Assembly: GCA_022113835.1 (NCBI GenBank)
Contig: JAILWY010000002.1
Span: 4,504,501-4,568,500, forward strand
Direction: 5' to 3'
Length of the DNA: 64,000 nucleotides
Origin: Atopsyche davidsoni
Taxonomy: Eukaryota > Arthropoda > Insecta > Trichoptera > Hydrobiosidae
This document shows, in pieces, positions 37,568 to 63,868 of the stretch; the first letter of the stretch is position 1; each line of letters opens with the position of its first letter. The translations under genes were made by a program, and so were the position numbers. The notes below the pieces were generated by a model. That model ran no database searches and was not told the DNA's origin. It was given only the letters and a program-made list of their open reading frames with translations.

Positions 37568-40500
37568 TAAATTATTAGTTGAGTGTTCATTTGTACATAC
37601 ATATCATTGGTTGCTTTTTATATGGTAAGTATATTTTGCAATTGGCGACTCGTGAAGGGTTTTGTGTCAATATCCTCATATGAAAATGAGTGCGCATTGT
37701 GGATTATTCCTGAGAATACATAAAACACAGAAAGTGATATAATGTAAGATTCCACCTGAATAATTTAGCCTAAATGAGCAGTAGAACAACACACAGAAAA
37801 GGTCCAGATAAGGATCTTTTAGGTTTGTGAGTTGAGCGTGGCTTATGCTTTGAATTTATTGGTATTCTCTTGTCAGTTGTGTGGCGTGATGAATCCATGT
37901 GCATGAGCGTGAGCTAAAGTCATAAATAAAAGCCGTATATGAATCCATAATGGTGTGAAAAATATATTCACATGAGAAGTTGCAGATAAATAAATTCTCC
38001 TGTTAAATTTTGGTGTGGCAAAAGTTAATTTCTTAGGTATGTATATACCACCACTATAGTATGATTCAACTTGCAATATCGAATGTACAATATTAAAATT
38101 ATAAAAATCTATCTGAATACTATGTGCTACATCCAATCTAGCTGTTTTATATTATTACTTCCTGCTTTACTTCTTCACTTGTCGCACCAAATGGTGCAGC
38201 TTATGTTTTTTATAATTTGTTTAATTAGCTCTTTTATGTTCATTAAAAACCTATATATTCATAATGAAAATTACAGCAAATGTCTGCATTCACATTTCCA
38301 AAAGAAAATATTTTATTTTGGGATTTATATTTACCATAAGCGACCATTTTCGATAACTACTTAACCGATGTGTAAATATATAACAATCATTCTTTTCATT
38401 AATTAAATTCGTTTCCCATAATTGCATCACTTTCTGCTGTTTTATATATTCTAAGATTAATCAAAACACCAAAAATTTACTATCCAAATATTAGTACTTT
38501 ATTCACCTCATCGCTATATTTTTACCTCGGAGCAAGGAGGAGTTCAACCAAGCAATCAACGGTGGTCTTATAGTGTTTCCTAAACTTGGTTCAATACACT
38601 CTTCAAGTGAGTTGATTAAAAATAACTTAATAGTTAATATTTTTATCAATGGTTATAATAAAAGTCACCTGTTGAAAAATACATGTATTTTAGAAAATCA
38701 TTAAATATTTTATTGTTCAAAGCAACTGTATGATATATTGACTAATATTAATATCCCGTACATTTGATAATTAAATTAGATGTTTCCATATTAAATTTTA
38801 TGAACGCAATCGAATAATTTCATTTCATTGGCCTTCTTGTCATCTCATAAAAAGCTGGTTAAATAATAAATAGCTGTTATTATAATCCACTTTTTCATCT
38901 TCATTAAGTTACCACAAAAAATCTCATTTTTCTACTTATTTTTTTTATATTACGTAGATACTGTAATTTATTTGCTGTCAGCATTCTCATTTTTTTCAAA
39001 AATATCTGTCTCTCATTCTGCTTTGATAAATTATAATAGGAAAAATGCTCATCTTTTAAAAGATTTAGAAAAGTATGTTATGCTGGTTTCTGGTGTGCTG
39101 ATTAATGAAAGCTATAATCAAAAACCAAAAACCGGTCATTAATTTATTTGAGGGTTTTGAATAAAGTTTATGAAACACTAGCTCGGTCGGTTTGTCCCAC
39201 TGCCTTTTGAGTTTTGGCATCTTTACATTTATCTTTGTTACTCATACTCATAATACATAACACAAAGATTTAATAAAGTTATTAAAAGTTTTACATTTTA
39301 TGGCTTTTTTATTTAATAACCTTGAACATTTCCTGTGTACGTGTTCAATGGTTTTTACTTTTTTATAAATTCAAATTCACACTAGACAGAAGTAGCAGGA
39401 GACACCTTCAAGTGAACGAGTAATTTCTATTCCCTACCTAATGGGTGCAATGGAGGAAAGGATTCTTGCAATTCAATACCTGTTTTTGGAGGTGATCGTA
39501 CTTTATTCAATAAATTATTATTTTAAAGATCATAAGCGTCTGTTGTGATATCAAATGTTTGATGTTATTTAATTAAAATTATTTCAATTGTAAATCTTTG
39601 ATAGCACCAGAACTGAAAATTTATCCAATGAAATTTTTTTTTGGGTTTATGTCAATGAATTCATAATTATTGAACCAACATCAGACCAAAGGAATTTTAA
39701 TAATCGATTTAGATTATTTTTCTTATTCTATCGCATAGTGTAGTGCTTTTATCGCCAAGTCTATAGTTCATTTAGAAATGTTTGATATTTATGACTTATT
39801 GTTTTATAGAAATAAACATTTTTAGTCTCAGGCTTCAACTTCAACAGGCTGAAAGAAATAGTTTGCATTAATATATATATTGTTTATACTGCCATTAACC
39901 TACATCTACAAGGATTTTTAAAATTAAGATTGATAATAACCAATGTTTTACCTTAAGAGCATATTGTGAGTAAAAATATATGCTTACGAATTGTCAATTT
40001 CCATCTATAGAAGAGAAGAAAAAAAAAAACAAAGGGGGTTAATGTAACAGGAAAATTTTATTCCATGAGATCAACAAATATTAAAACAATTACAATTCAA
40101 AATGAAATGGATGATCAACTGCCGGTTTAGAGAATCGTATTTTTCAGTTATATACAGATATCCTAGCGTACACCAATACAAATATATTACATACTTTTTG
40201 ACTAATCTTAAAGATAATCACCAGATAAGGATGTAAATAAACTCGTACAATATTGAGATAGCAATGCACTTTTACAAGGAGTCTTAAGTATCTTCAACAC
40301 GATACGTAGAAACATGAAGGCTTTGATTTAAAAAAAGTTATCTTAAACAATATAGGAAAAAACCCAAATCAGTCTAATTTCATGTAAATGTATGTCAAGT
40401 GCGGGTTCGACTCTTTGAGACAACATTTTCAATGACCAAATGCACTCTTGCGAATAAACAATAAAGACACAAGTCCTAGATTCACCTTAGCTACTTTTCC

Positions 40501-42924
40501 GTAAAACGATTAAATATTTAATTATGTTATGCCCCATTTCTGCACAATTAAGCAATTAATAAGCTATCAAATACATTATACGAGTTGTGTACAGCAATAT
40601 TTCACTGTTTTTATTATTAAAAACTATATTAATAGCACTACTGTTATGCTGTTTAATTATAATACAAATAACTAATCAGAGTAAAAATATATACAACATA
40701 ATTGATAACTCGTTAATTATTACTTTAGTTGTCTGTTTTTTTTATAAACTTAACTTCAACTTATTAAGAGACTTAAACATTACATTGAAGGAAAATTTTG
40801 GGTCATAATAGAAGTAATAAAAGAGTCGTCGATCCTTGACACAGAATTTAAAAAAATATATGAATTGAACTTAACAACTCATCAACCCTCTAACAAGCAA
40901 CATGTCATATGTGAAACATCACTGTTACATTCGATTAGGCTATTATTTTTATTAGAACTTTAATTTTTATTTATTATTAACATTTAATAGAAAAAAGTAG
41001 ATAGAATTCAGAAGGTTAAGAAATATTCTCAACAAAACTTCATTAGAAATGATAATTGATGTAATCAGAAAATATATTTGTCTTGTGTTTTAAAAATGTA
41101 AGAAATGCAATTATATAAAAATAAATATATGTAAACAATATGTAAATTTACATTTATAGATATTCAAAAGTTATGGTGTTTTCCAAAAACGCAGATTTTA
41201 TTTTACAATCACAATCATCAGTAGTACTTATTTAATGATTAGACAATTTTGAAGCTTGAAAACCATTATATTAAAAAAAAATTGACATAAATCTCAACTC
41301 TGTTTATGTAAGTGGCTTTTGATAGACTAACAAGAAAAGTATTCTGCTATAAAAAGTATACATGGTGTTAAAATTTAAACACCATAAATTTAATATTAAG
41401 TGGGAAAAAGTTGTCACGGTGATTCTAGAATCCGTCCCCTAGGCACCAATATTGGATCAATATTAAATGCAGTTAGTTATGTAACTAACATGTAACATAA
41501 ATACTAAGGTACAGCTACAAGTTAGTACAATTTATACGCTTATATTAAATTTAAAGCTAGAGTAATCCAAAAATGGCGTAATTACAAAGAACTTACTTTG
41601 GTATTGTTGAATAAATATTATTGTTAAATTTATTTATATTTTAACACTTTTTTACATTTTTCGTTTCGTTGGAAACTTATTTTTTTGTCCATAAGTACTG
41701 TACGTAAAGCTCAAATGAGGTTGTTTACAAACATTCACATAACTAAGAATATATAAAATCGAGAATGGCAAACTAGAATTAAATTTTCAGTGAATTAATG
41801 CTCGACGAAAAAATGCAATCAATATTCGGATAAGTTAAAATATTATTAAGTCAACAGGCCATGATGGCCAGGTGGTACGGGTTCATATCCCACTTCAGTC
41901 CTGGTAAAGAAATATAAATGTTTATTTAATTTAAGTCATCGTTTGACATTGAAATGTTAATCTCTTTCTTATTCTGACGAAGAGAGATATAATTCTCTAT
42001 TCCATATATTCTAAGATCTATTGCAACTCATCTAAGCTTTGTTACACATCATAATAAATACATTATTCGTAGAGAAATTATCAAAATAAGATTTGTTTCA
42101 CAATAATAATATTTTCATAAGGTTATAGAAAATTGACCAAACTGATTACACAAATAAAAGAATAAAAGAAAAACTAAAAATAACTCTATTGATGAAATAT
42201 CTATTTAGTCATTTTACTATTCATACATATAAAAAAATATTTTTATTTTAAAATAGGCAAAATCAATTATGTTTGAACTCTTTATTGATCCAGCATGTTT
42301 ATTTTCTTTGAGTTGGTCATTTTAACTCTATCCTGATGGATTTGTAACTTGGCATAAGCTCTCAATCTTCGTATTTACACTGTCATTACATAATATAAAT
42401 AAACTGCAGAATTTGGATTTTACTATTTCCATTTAATCAAACCTTGCAAGATTATTTCATAGACAGCTTGTTATGGCATTTAATTTAATTTTGATGTACA
42501 GCAAATATTTTTCCTTGTTTATTGTTATAAATATGAAATTGCTTAATTTATTTTTTTGCAAAATTGACTTATTTTTTAACTAAACAAAAGTTATTGAGAC
42601 CAACTAAAAGAAACCAAACATTGAAACGGCATAAATTTTAAAATAAGATTGCTTATGTAATGTGTTTTTTTTTCCGACAGTTTTGATTGGCAGCCGAGAG
42701 TGTGAATTCTATTAACATCTCCGAGTATACCGCACAGGCTATTTCAGTAACTATCTAATTTAAGTAGTTTTGGGTTATAATTCATAAGTATAAGCATACA
42801 AAATTTAACATTACACAATATATTTAAATTAAATGACATGTAAAATAAGGTACAAGCTTTCTAATTACAAGATCCTTCAACTCGCATTGAAGTTTGGTTA
42901 TTTATAGTTTATTTGATCACAATT
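37568..42924. other. 5.4-kb gene-poor spacer between FNTB and ATG4
   Basis: Very AT-rich. It must include both 3' UTRs (several AATAAA motifs such as near 37925). Bases 41871-41925 contain a GGTTCATATCCCAC box resembling a tRNA B box, but without a tRNA fold. An ORF at 40587-40808 is a low-complexity hydrophobic frame. No gene is supported. Confidence 0.6.
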
Positions 42925-44439
42925 TTATATTATAACAAAGTCCTCGCATTCTAGATCTGTGTCACTGTCATTAATACTATTTGAAACCCAATGCTCGTCC
43001 GTTTCCATCAAGGAATACCTTGGCGAGGGAGGGTGGGCGTCAGTACTCTTGCCTTCGCAGAAGGTGAACATGGGGTACTCTGTGCTCCCGGTGGCACTTG
43101 GAGGTATCAAGAACGGTTGTATTGTATTTCTCAAGCGATTGAACTCATTTTGATTTGCGCAGTAGAAGCCAATACAGCAAGATGGGTCCATTTTAATGAG
43201 AGGCATCTTTCTGGGAGAGCGACAATGAAAGGAACCTACAGGAAAGTTTGGTTGCCAAACGTCCACCACTTCTTGACAGTAATGGGGATCCAGGTGTATT
43301 AATTTATCATCTTGATAGCCTATGAAGTATAATGAATGCTTAGGTTTTCCTCCGATTATACCAATACAATTTTCCAAGCTGAGCACGGAAGTCAGACATG
43401 GTCCATAGATAGGATTAAGTTTCTCTGCGCCAAGTCTCACTGGAACTAAAATTATTAAAGCTTTCCATGCTCCGTTTGACTTTAGACACTGTTCTTGTAT
43501 ATCCTGCAAATATATTGCGCAATCTTGGGCTACATACACACACAGATCATCAAATTCATAGTTCTCTTTGGAAGCTTCGATAACAGCCAAACGAAGAAGG
43601 TACGCCACTGATCCCGGTCCGTACCAGTCACCTGGCTTCTTTCCCATAGTTTCACCCAGCGTTACGAGTTGGTGTATAGAAAGTGGACTGTTGAAGGATG
43701 GCTTATCTCCAAACCACTTTATTATCATTCTGTGAGAACAGTCATCTTGATAAGTTCTGGAAGACAAGATGGTTTGGTCGGCAGTCCATCTCCAAGAACG
43801 ACCAAGGAAGTGAGATATCAAGGCTTGGGCGAGCAGCATTTGCCCACTTCTGAGCATGCAACCCCAGCCACAGTCTGTCGTAAATGTTGATCCATTTAAA
43901 ATAGGAAATTCTCTTCTATAGGTCATCCAAAGTCGACTGAGAAAATCTATTCTAAAGCCTTCAATGCCTTCTCCTTCTAACTGTTCTGCAACTTGCTGTG
44001 CAGTCGCGTCAGTCCCGATTTCTGTAGAACCCTCAAGCGAATCAGTCGGGCTAAGCTTTCGGTGGTAGCATCGTCCTAACAACCAAACTGGAGACTCTTT
44101 TGAAAAGTTTGTTTTCATTTTTACAGTCCACCCATATTTCATGTTGTTCCACATTGATAGTAGGCGAGATTCCACTTTACCTTTGATGTCTGTGCTGTCA
44201 TCAGTTTTGTCTTGGGATGTGTTTGGTTGCTCTGAGGTAAAAGCTGTTGGAATGCCGATTCTCCAATTTCCGTACAAAGAGACAGCATTACTGCAAGGCT
44301 GCGAAGCGGAGGGTTGGGGTGCAGTATTGTGAGATGATGCGAAAGGGTAAGAAACGGTTCTACTGTGAGAATTCGGCTTAACTTGTCGTACATTTCCTAA
44401 CCTATCATCGGGTGTCATTTCATCACTTCTCGGATTCAT
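42925..44439 (-). CDS. Atg4: Cysteine protease ATG4 (ATG4C/D type)
   Basis: A single 504-residue ORF without introns. The peptidase C54 core runs from about 95 to 450. Catalytic C194 lies in DCGWGCMLRSGQML and the Asp/His pair D384, H386 in HLDPHYCQE. The conserved GDWYGPGSVAYLLR lies near 270-283. The protease trims ATG8 pro-forms and removes ATG8 from lipid during autophagy. The long Ser/Gln-rich N-terminus (about 90 residues) and overall size match ATG4C/D rather than the shorter A/B types. The C-terminus DFVII (FVII at 501-504, acidic upstream) fits an LC3-interacting motif. It is divergent from the microprotein gene 437 bp away. Confidence 0.95.
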   Translation of the reverse strand: MNPRSDEMTPDDRLGNVRQVKPNSHSRTVSYPFASSHNTAPQPSASQPCSNAVSLYGNWRIGIPTAFTSEQPNTSQDKTDDSTDIKGKVESRLLSMWNNMKYGWTVKMKTNFSKESPVWLLGRCYHRKLSPTDSLEGSTEIGTDATAQQVAEQLEGEGIEGFRIDFLSRLWMTYRREFPILNGSTFTTDCGWGCMLRSGQMLLAQALISHFLGRSWRWTADQTILSSRTYQDDCSHRMIIKWFGDKPSFNSPLSIHQLVTLGETMGKKPGDWYGPGSVAYLLRLAVIEASKENYEFDDLCVYVAQDCAIYLQDIQEQCLKSNGAWKALIILVPVRLGAEKLNPIYGPCLTSVLSLENCIGIIGGKPKHSLYFIGYQDDKLIHLDPHYCQEVVDVWQPNFPVGSFHCRSPRKMPLIKMDPSCCIGFYCANQNEFNRLRNTIQPFLIPPSATGSTEYPMFTFCEGKSTDAHPPSPRYSLMETDEHWVSNSINDSDTDLECEDFVII

Positions 44440-44875
44440 TTTGAATCTGCTCTATAGAATTGAACCTTTAAATAAATTAAAGGCAACTCTTATTATAAAC
44501 TACCGTGTTCACATATTTGAAGGTCGTTATACAGACTTATTTACGAAGGCACAGATTCGTTTTTACTGTCACCACATTTGACACTCGATCTTATCATAGA
44601 CAACTTTGCTGAACGAAGTAAACCAATTTTTTTCAAAAAGAAACTGGAGAATATCATGACACTATATGATATATTTATATTATTAAATCTGAAATAAGTA
44701 AATATTTTTGCTCTTAAAAATCATATAAAAAAGAATAAACGAAATATCAATATTTTTATATTTGTTCACATCTTATTTTATTGTCTATGGTACTCTCAAA
44801 TGTCATCATTCATAACATTCGTAGAGGTTATGTAAAAGCTTAGTTCGTTTTATCATATAAATTAATGTAATTTTT
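44440..44875. promoter_or_regulatory. Divergent promoter region, Atg4 / membrane microprotein
   Basis: 436 bp separate the opposed start codons. A GAATCTG/AGATTCG-like pair is present near 44443 and 44545. No TATA box is obvious. Confidence 0.45.
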
Positions 44876-45987
44876 ATGAAAATGTCAGCGGTAAATAAAT
44901 TTCTCAATAAAAATTTAGTACTTGTTGTAATGCTACCTGGACTTGCCGCACTCCATTGGGGATGGAGTCGTCTTCAAAATGTGGATGAATTGGTCAAAGA
45001 ACACGAAAGAAAAGATTCGCCCATGTTTCTTGTGAGTTGTAGAAAAGCTATTTTGTTAGTTTAAAATAAATGAAGTATATTTTGAATTTATTTTATTTTG
45101 ATATCAGTCTTTCTGGGCATAATAAATTCTATGCTCTTATCAATGCCTCGTCGATGGAAATTTAACATTCAATAACTAAATTATAAGCATACGACATTTC
45201 AAACATAATTATTTATTTGCATTGTTTAACTGATTTAATGAACTGCTCTATTCAGAGTGAACTTTTATTTTATTTTATCACAAACATCTATTTTACATAT
45301 ATAATGTATAAAACCCTAGGAAATGTGATGATTATTCTTAATTCAGAGTTAATGCATTTCTAATTAAATTAGCTGCATGTTTTGAATTTTTAACACTACT
45401 CTGACTATTTACTGTTAAGTTAATGATACCAAATATATTAAACACTTATGTACAGTTAAAAAACTTCATATTATAAATATTTTCTGTAATTTCATTATAT
45501 CCAACGAGGCAAATGCTTAAGTTACAACAAGTCAGGTACAGGTGTGATTGCTTGTGAACTGCTTACTTATCTATCTCGTCCATTCATGGCTTTCTTTTTT
45601 TAAGAGTACTTTTGTTTATTTACTCTTCATCTTGATTACGCAAGCTCTGATATATCCCACTCGTAGAGTAATTAAAAATAAATTTCACATTAGACCAGAG
45701 AATTGATTGAGTTGGAAAGCTCCAATGTTTAATTTGAGTTTGAACAAATATATTGGTTATATGTAGATAATTCAATGATCATTTTTGTGATGGATCTCGA
45801 TAGGGGAAGTATTTCAAAAGCAAAATTTCATTTAATCCCGAAACAACGTGTGATAATAAATAAAATAAAAATTGTTACTTTATAAATTTATTGATACAGA
45901 TTTTGCATTCTGGACTGATAATTTTTTTTTTTTTAGGCGTTGATGAAAATTAGAAACACAATCATCGGAGAAAAAAAAACCACCTGA
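44876..45987 (+). CDS. Small single-pass membrane protein, probably mitochondrial
   Basis: Two exons, 44876-45031 and 45937-45987, join in phase 0 to give 68 residues: a basic start (MKMSAVNKFLNKN), a hydrophobic helix LVLVVMLPGLAALHWGW at about 14-30, then a charged tail. The donor is CTT|GTGAGT and the acceptor follows a T-run. Met1 or Met3 could start. The form (short basic N-terminus, one helix, charged C-terminal tail) recalls small inner-mitochondrial assembly factors, but I do not recognise the family. Its position opposite Atg4 and the clean splice junction support a real gene. Confidence 0.7.
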
Positions 45988-60219
<14,232 letters not shown>

Positions 60220-60620
60220 CTGCGTGGCAAGAGGGGCAAATGGTTACCGAAAAGCCACAGGCGCTTTTCACCGAACCATTTCTCCATGCAGGTCGCCAGG
60301 TTGATGCGTTTTGGACGGGAAGTGCCAACACAGAGACCTCGGGGGCCCGCGACTCGACCATCCGGACGTCGGACGCAGCAGCAGCAGCAGCAGCAGCAGC
60401 AGCTCACCAACTGAGCATCCCGACGACCGCTCTGTTGACATCTACCAATCCACCATCGGCTGCAAGGCTGGAGGGGCCGAGACCTGGCGCCGGAGACCTG
60501 CCCCAAAAGCCGCGGGAATTTTATTTTTATTAAAACGCTATTTTGTGATGCAGTATTTTTTTTAAATTTTGACGCGACTAGTTTCGCCAACATGCTGCAA
60601 AGGCGTTTTAGAGTACGCAA
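60220..60620 (-). other. Candidate upstream exon of the CDKL-type kinase with CTG repeat
   Basis: A GC- and CpG-rich block in an AT-rich setting. On the minus strand an open frame of 134 codons from 60620 ends in CCACGCAG|GTGAGC at 60220. Splicing to the acceptor near 54835 (ATTCCAATAG|GTCAAG) keeps the frame: [18 protein letters not shown]. So it could be a 5' UTR exon or code an N-terminal extension. It contains 9-10 CTG/CAG units (about 60376-60403), read as poly-Cys in this frame. A further ATG lies 68 bases from the donor (at 60287). Frame agreement has a one-in-three chance. Confidence 0.35.
60376..60403. repeat. (CAG)n trinucleotide repeat, about 9-10 units
   Basis: Uninterrupted GCAGCAGCAG tract on the + strand, in the GC-rich block described for the candidate kinase exon. 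Confidence 0.9.
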
Positions 60621-60689
60621 CGCGCGTAAATACTTGTGATTAGATTTTTTGCTGATATCGTGAATTTAGGGGAGATCTATTTTTTATCA

Positions 60690-61268
60690 CCATTCTGTTG
60701 CTTGTGTACCCTGAGCGTGTGTAAAGGATCGGTAATGGTGTAGTGGACAAGAGGGATGTACTCTGGAAGTACGTGGGGGGCTTCTGCTATTGTTTCTGTA
60801 TCCTGCTGTAGAAGGAGTATCAGATCTATGCGCCGGAGCTTTGTAAGGAAATAATTATATTATTATGCTATTGGGGAGCAGCATTATAAAATTGCGGTGT
60901 AGAAGAATCCGGGGATCCACTACACTGTTTCCCCTTTCGCCGTTAATGTTATGTTGCTTGTTGATTATGGATGTACATCAAAAGGCTGGCGAAATGTTTG
61001 CGTATTCGTTTATTAAGATGATGGACAAACAGAATTATACGTGGTTACTGGTCGAGTGTCTGCGTCTCTCTGTATCGTTATCGCTGGGGTTGTAGGGTTG
61101 TTGTAAAATTAGAAAGTCTCTACCTGCGGTAGGGGCGGAGCTTAACAAGACAAATAATGTAGCGGTGTATTTGCACTGACCGCTACACCCCCTTAGAAAA
61201 CCGTGAACACTGGCTCAGCATGAGTATATGCCCAGTGAAATAGTCGTCAACCTCCTCACTTGATGAAT
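60690..61268 (+). repeat. Dispersed repeat family B, direct copy
   Basis: The counterpart of the inverted copy at 54268-54600, at roughly 6 kb distance, and longer by about 240 bp (about 60930-61190). The extra part includes a hairpin TGTAGCGG...CCGCTACA at about 61158-61187. No convincing protein. Confidence 0.7.
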
Positions 61269-61507
61269 ACGATACACGCAATGTTTATTCTGCATGCATA
61301 CTTTTTATACGTTTCAGAAGCTGATGCAGCCTTTGAGCTGTACAAAAAAAAATGTTTGTAAAATCCTAGACATATGACTATTCGTGCTCGTTGTTCCCGA
61401 GCAATGAAAATCGCGGTCTCGCAACATGCGCGACATTCTCGCGCTGTCCTTAGTTCTTCAGGCCGTATCGGCTTTGGGGCGGCTCTCTTGCTTCGAATCG
61501 ATACGAG

Positions 61508-61523
61508 CTCGTGACGTCACGAG
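61508..61523. promoter_or_regulatory. Palindromic CRE-like site
   Basis: CTCGTGACGTCACGAG is a perfect 16-bp palindrome around TGACGTCA, the consensus CREB/ATF site. It lies in a CpG-rich stretch (61380-61620), 50 bp before the candidate start at 61573, as expected for a promoter. Confidence 0.5.
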
Positions 61524-61572
61524 GGCAGGATCGATAGCCGACTTCGGCAATGTTGTGAGCGCCTAGGTCAGC

Positions 61573-63868
61573 ATGACAACCGGGAAACAATCAATCCGAC
61601 GGCCGCGTGCTTTCAACTTTTTAAACTTGATTTTCACTTGTCTATTTCTGTGTTTCACTTTGTTGCCAACGGAAAATCAATTAAAATTGCATGATCCCGC
61701 CGGGCCTGACTCCGTTATGGTGAACTGTGCCATTTCATGGGGAGAAGTAAGCCGATGGGGGCCCGTCGCCGAGCTCGAACCGGCGACTCTGATTTTATGC
61801 AAATAAGTGATCTTTTATGATATTTTAAATAATAATTAAAATACTTGAGTGATTTTTCCACATATAGATTTTTATTGGTGACCGGTTTCGCCAACCTTTC
61901 ACGTTGGCATTATCAAACAGAATCACTCAAGTATTTTACTTATTATTTAAAATATTAAAATGGAATTCCACCAAGTACTCTTTGTCAAAAATATTGAATT
62001 TCTGATCCTTATCGGTCAATATATTTTTTTTTATCATATATGCTTTCTATAGTTGGTATACAAGTACTCTTTGAGTTTGTGTGATTTCTTTGTATATACC
62101 CATACTAAGCAGGAAACAGCCGCAGATGTGTGATGGTTTCGAACAGCTTGCTTATATGACTATTGGTTTTCACTTTTAGGCAAACTAATGCTCAATTATA
62201 AATTAAAATATATATACATTTTTTTAAATCAATAATACTGGCACATGATAATTGTATGTTCAATAAGAAGAGTATGTTGTTTTACGTATACAAGTAGAAT
62301 AAGGTTGTGGGGTGTGAAGCCGCATTTTAATTATTTGCGGTCTATGATATTAAAAATATTAAAGGCTTAGATATTTAAATGACTTAACTCAATATAAATA
62401 TTTATTCATAAATAACACACTATGTAGATACTAATATTTACTGTACAACGAGATATATAATTAACTGTAAATTTTATTTTTTTAATATTCAAGACATATT
62501 TTAAGTTTTTTTTTAATGAAAGTTTTTTTTGGGTTAGACAATTATCGAAATAAAACGTGTAGCGGACTACCTCAATTAAATTAAATTGTCTAGGCTAGAA
62601 TCAAACGTTTAACAGAAGAATATTGATTTTTTCTAAATAAAGGGTTAATTTGAATAAAAGCTTATATTTAAATTTAAAAGTAGACAAAAAAAGTGCGATG
62701 GGGCATGTATTACAATAATAAAGTTGACTCATAAATTTATTATATAATTAATATTTTAAATATAATAAAATACTTGAGTGATTTTTCCACATGTTGATTT
62801 TTATTGGTGACTGGTTTCGCCAACCTTTCATGTTGGCATTATCAAACTGGGTTTGTATCAAACGATTCAGTTTGATAATGCGAATGTGAAAGGTAGGCGA
62901 AACCGGTCACAAATAAAAATTAATATGTGGAAAAATCACTCAAGTATTTTATTATATTTAAAATATTAAAATGGAATTCCACCAAGTACTCTCTTTCAAA
63001 AATATTGAATATTTATTATATAATTAACAAATATGCATACAAGGCAGAATATTAAGTAGCTTGTTTTTTTTTTATTTCTTGCATAATTGTATTAGGAATG
63101 TCGTAATTTATTACAATTTATATATTATAATGATTAATCAATAAATATAGTATAATTATCAAATAATAAAAAAAAATCGAAATTTTATTTTATTTTATAT
63201 TTAATTTTTTATAATAATGCTTTAAATTATTGCCTGCTAGTCTACAAAAGAAGTCATTTGCATTTAAACGTTTATTATACTTATACTGAATAATTAAATA
63301 ATAGGGAATAATTGTATCCAATATTAGCAAATTATCATTATTTTACTTTTATGGCATATATAGTATAATTTAATTTCAACTTTTTAACCAACCAAATCTA
63401 TTTTATATAAATTTATTTTAAATAAAATTTTATTTTACAATTATTATAAGATATTTACCTTAAATGCCCAAGTAGCCGAGAATGCTTCTTTATCAAGGAG
63501 ACAACTATAAATGTTTATAATTAATGTTAAAAAAAATATTCATTTCCATTTAATCCAGCTGATAAATAAAAAAATACTATGAGGTCATGAATATAAGGCA
63601 TTGCTGGATGATTTACAGATATATTTTCTTAAATGGAAATAACTGCCGCTGAGTTTCACTGATTATAGAGGGCCACAAGTGGTGAAACATCAGACGATGC
63701 TATACCACAGCAGATGTGCCTCCATGATCGAGGTTCTGTTTGCTCTGTACAATATATTGTCACGTATGGGCATGTGAGGGAATCTCGACCAAAAAGAGTT
63801 CTTCCTGATATAAAATGGCATGATTTGTCAGATAATCATAAGTTAGGGATTCTGGTTTTTAATCTGCA
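61573..63868 (+). CDS. Partial gene, secreted or membrane protein, unidentified
   Basis: Two candidate exons, 61573-61746 and 63669-63868, join in phase 0 and leave the window. Exon 1 encodes 58 residues: a basic start (MTTGKQSIRRPRAFNF), a hydrophobic stretch LNLIFTCLFLCFTLLPT that would be a signal peptide, then KLHDPAGPDSVMVNCAISWGE before donor GAA|GTAAGC. Exon 2 (after GATTATAG) reads ATSGETSDDAIPQQMCLHDR and onward to KLGILVFNLQ, ending CA|GTAAAG. I do not recognise the family. Three copies-worth of foldback elements lie in the intron. Exon 2 could instead belong to a decaying gene, since the frame closes quickly. Confidence 0.35.
61838..62002. mobile_element. Foldback element F, copy 2
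   Basis: Short arms AAAATACTTGAGTGATTTTT and its complement, the hairpin core ACCGGTTTCGCCAACCTTTC at 61879-61919, and the shared tail TGGAATTCCACCAAGTACTC. Compared with copy 1 it has lost most of the right arm. Confidence 0.8.
62767..63012. mobile_element. Foldback element F, copy 3, head-to-head double core
   Basis: Both cores are present in opposite orientation (62808-62850 and 62869-62910), giving long inverted arms of about 80 bp each around a 20-bp centre. It ends with the same tail as copies 1 and 2. The two cores differ slightly (CTGG versus CCGG at the palindrome), so each has drifted separately. Confidence 0.85.
63013..63668. other. Non-coding AT-rich stretch
   Basis: Poly-A/T-rich sequence with no feature beyond short A and T runs; probably intron of the candidate gene. 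Confidence 0.5.

Noticed and set aside
40587..40808. 73-aa hydrophobic ORF
   Set aside because: Random AT-rich frame; no family resemblance or splice context.
41870..41925. tRNA-like B box GGTTCATATCCCAC
   Set aside because: A-box like TGGCCAGGTGG is only 13 bases upstream and no cloverleaf arms form; at best a worn SINE fragment.
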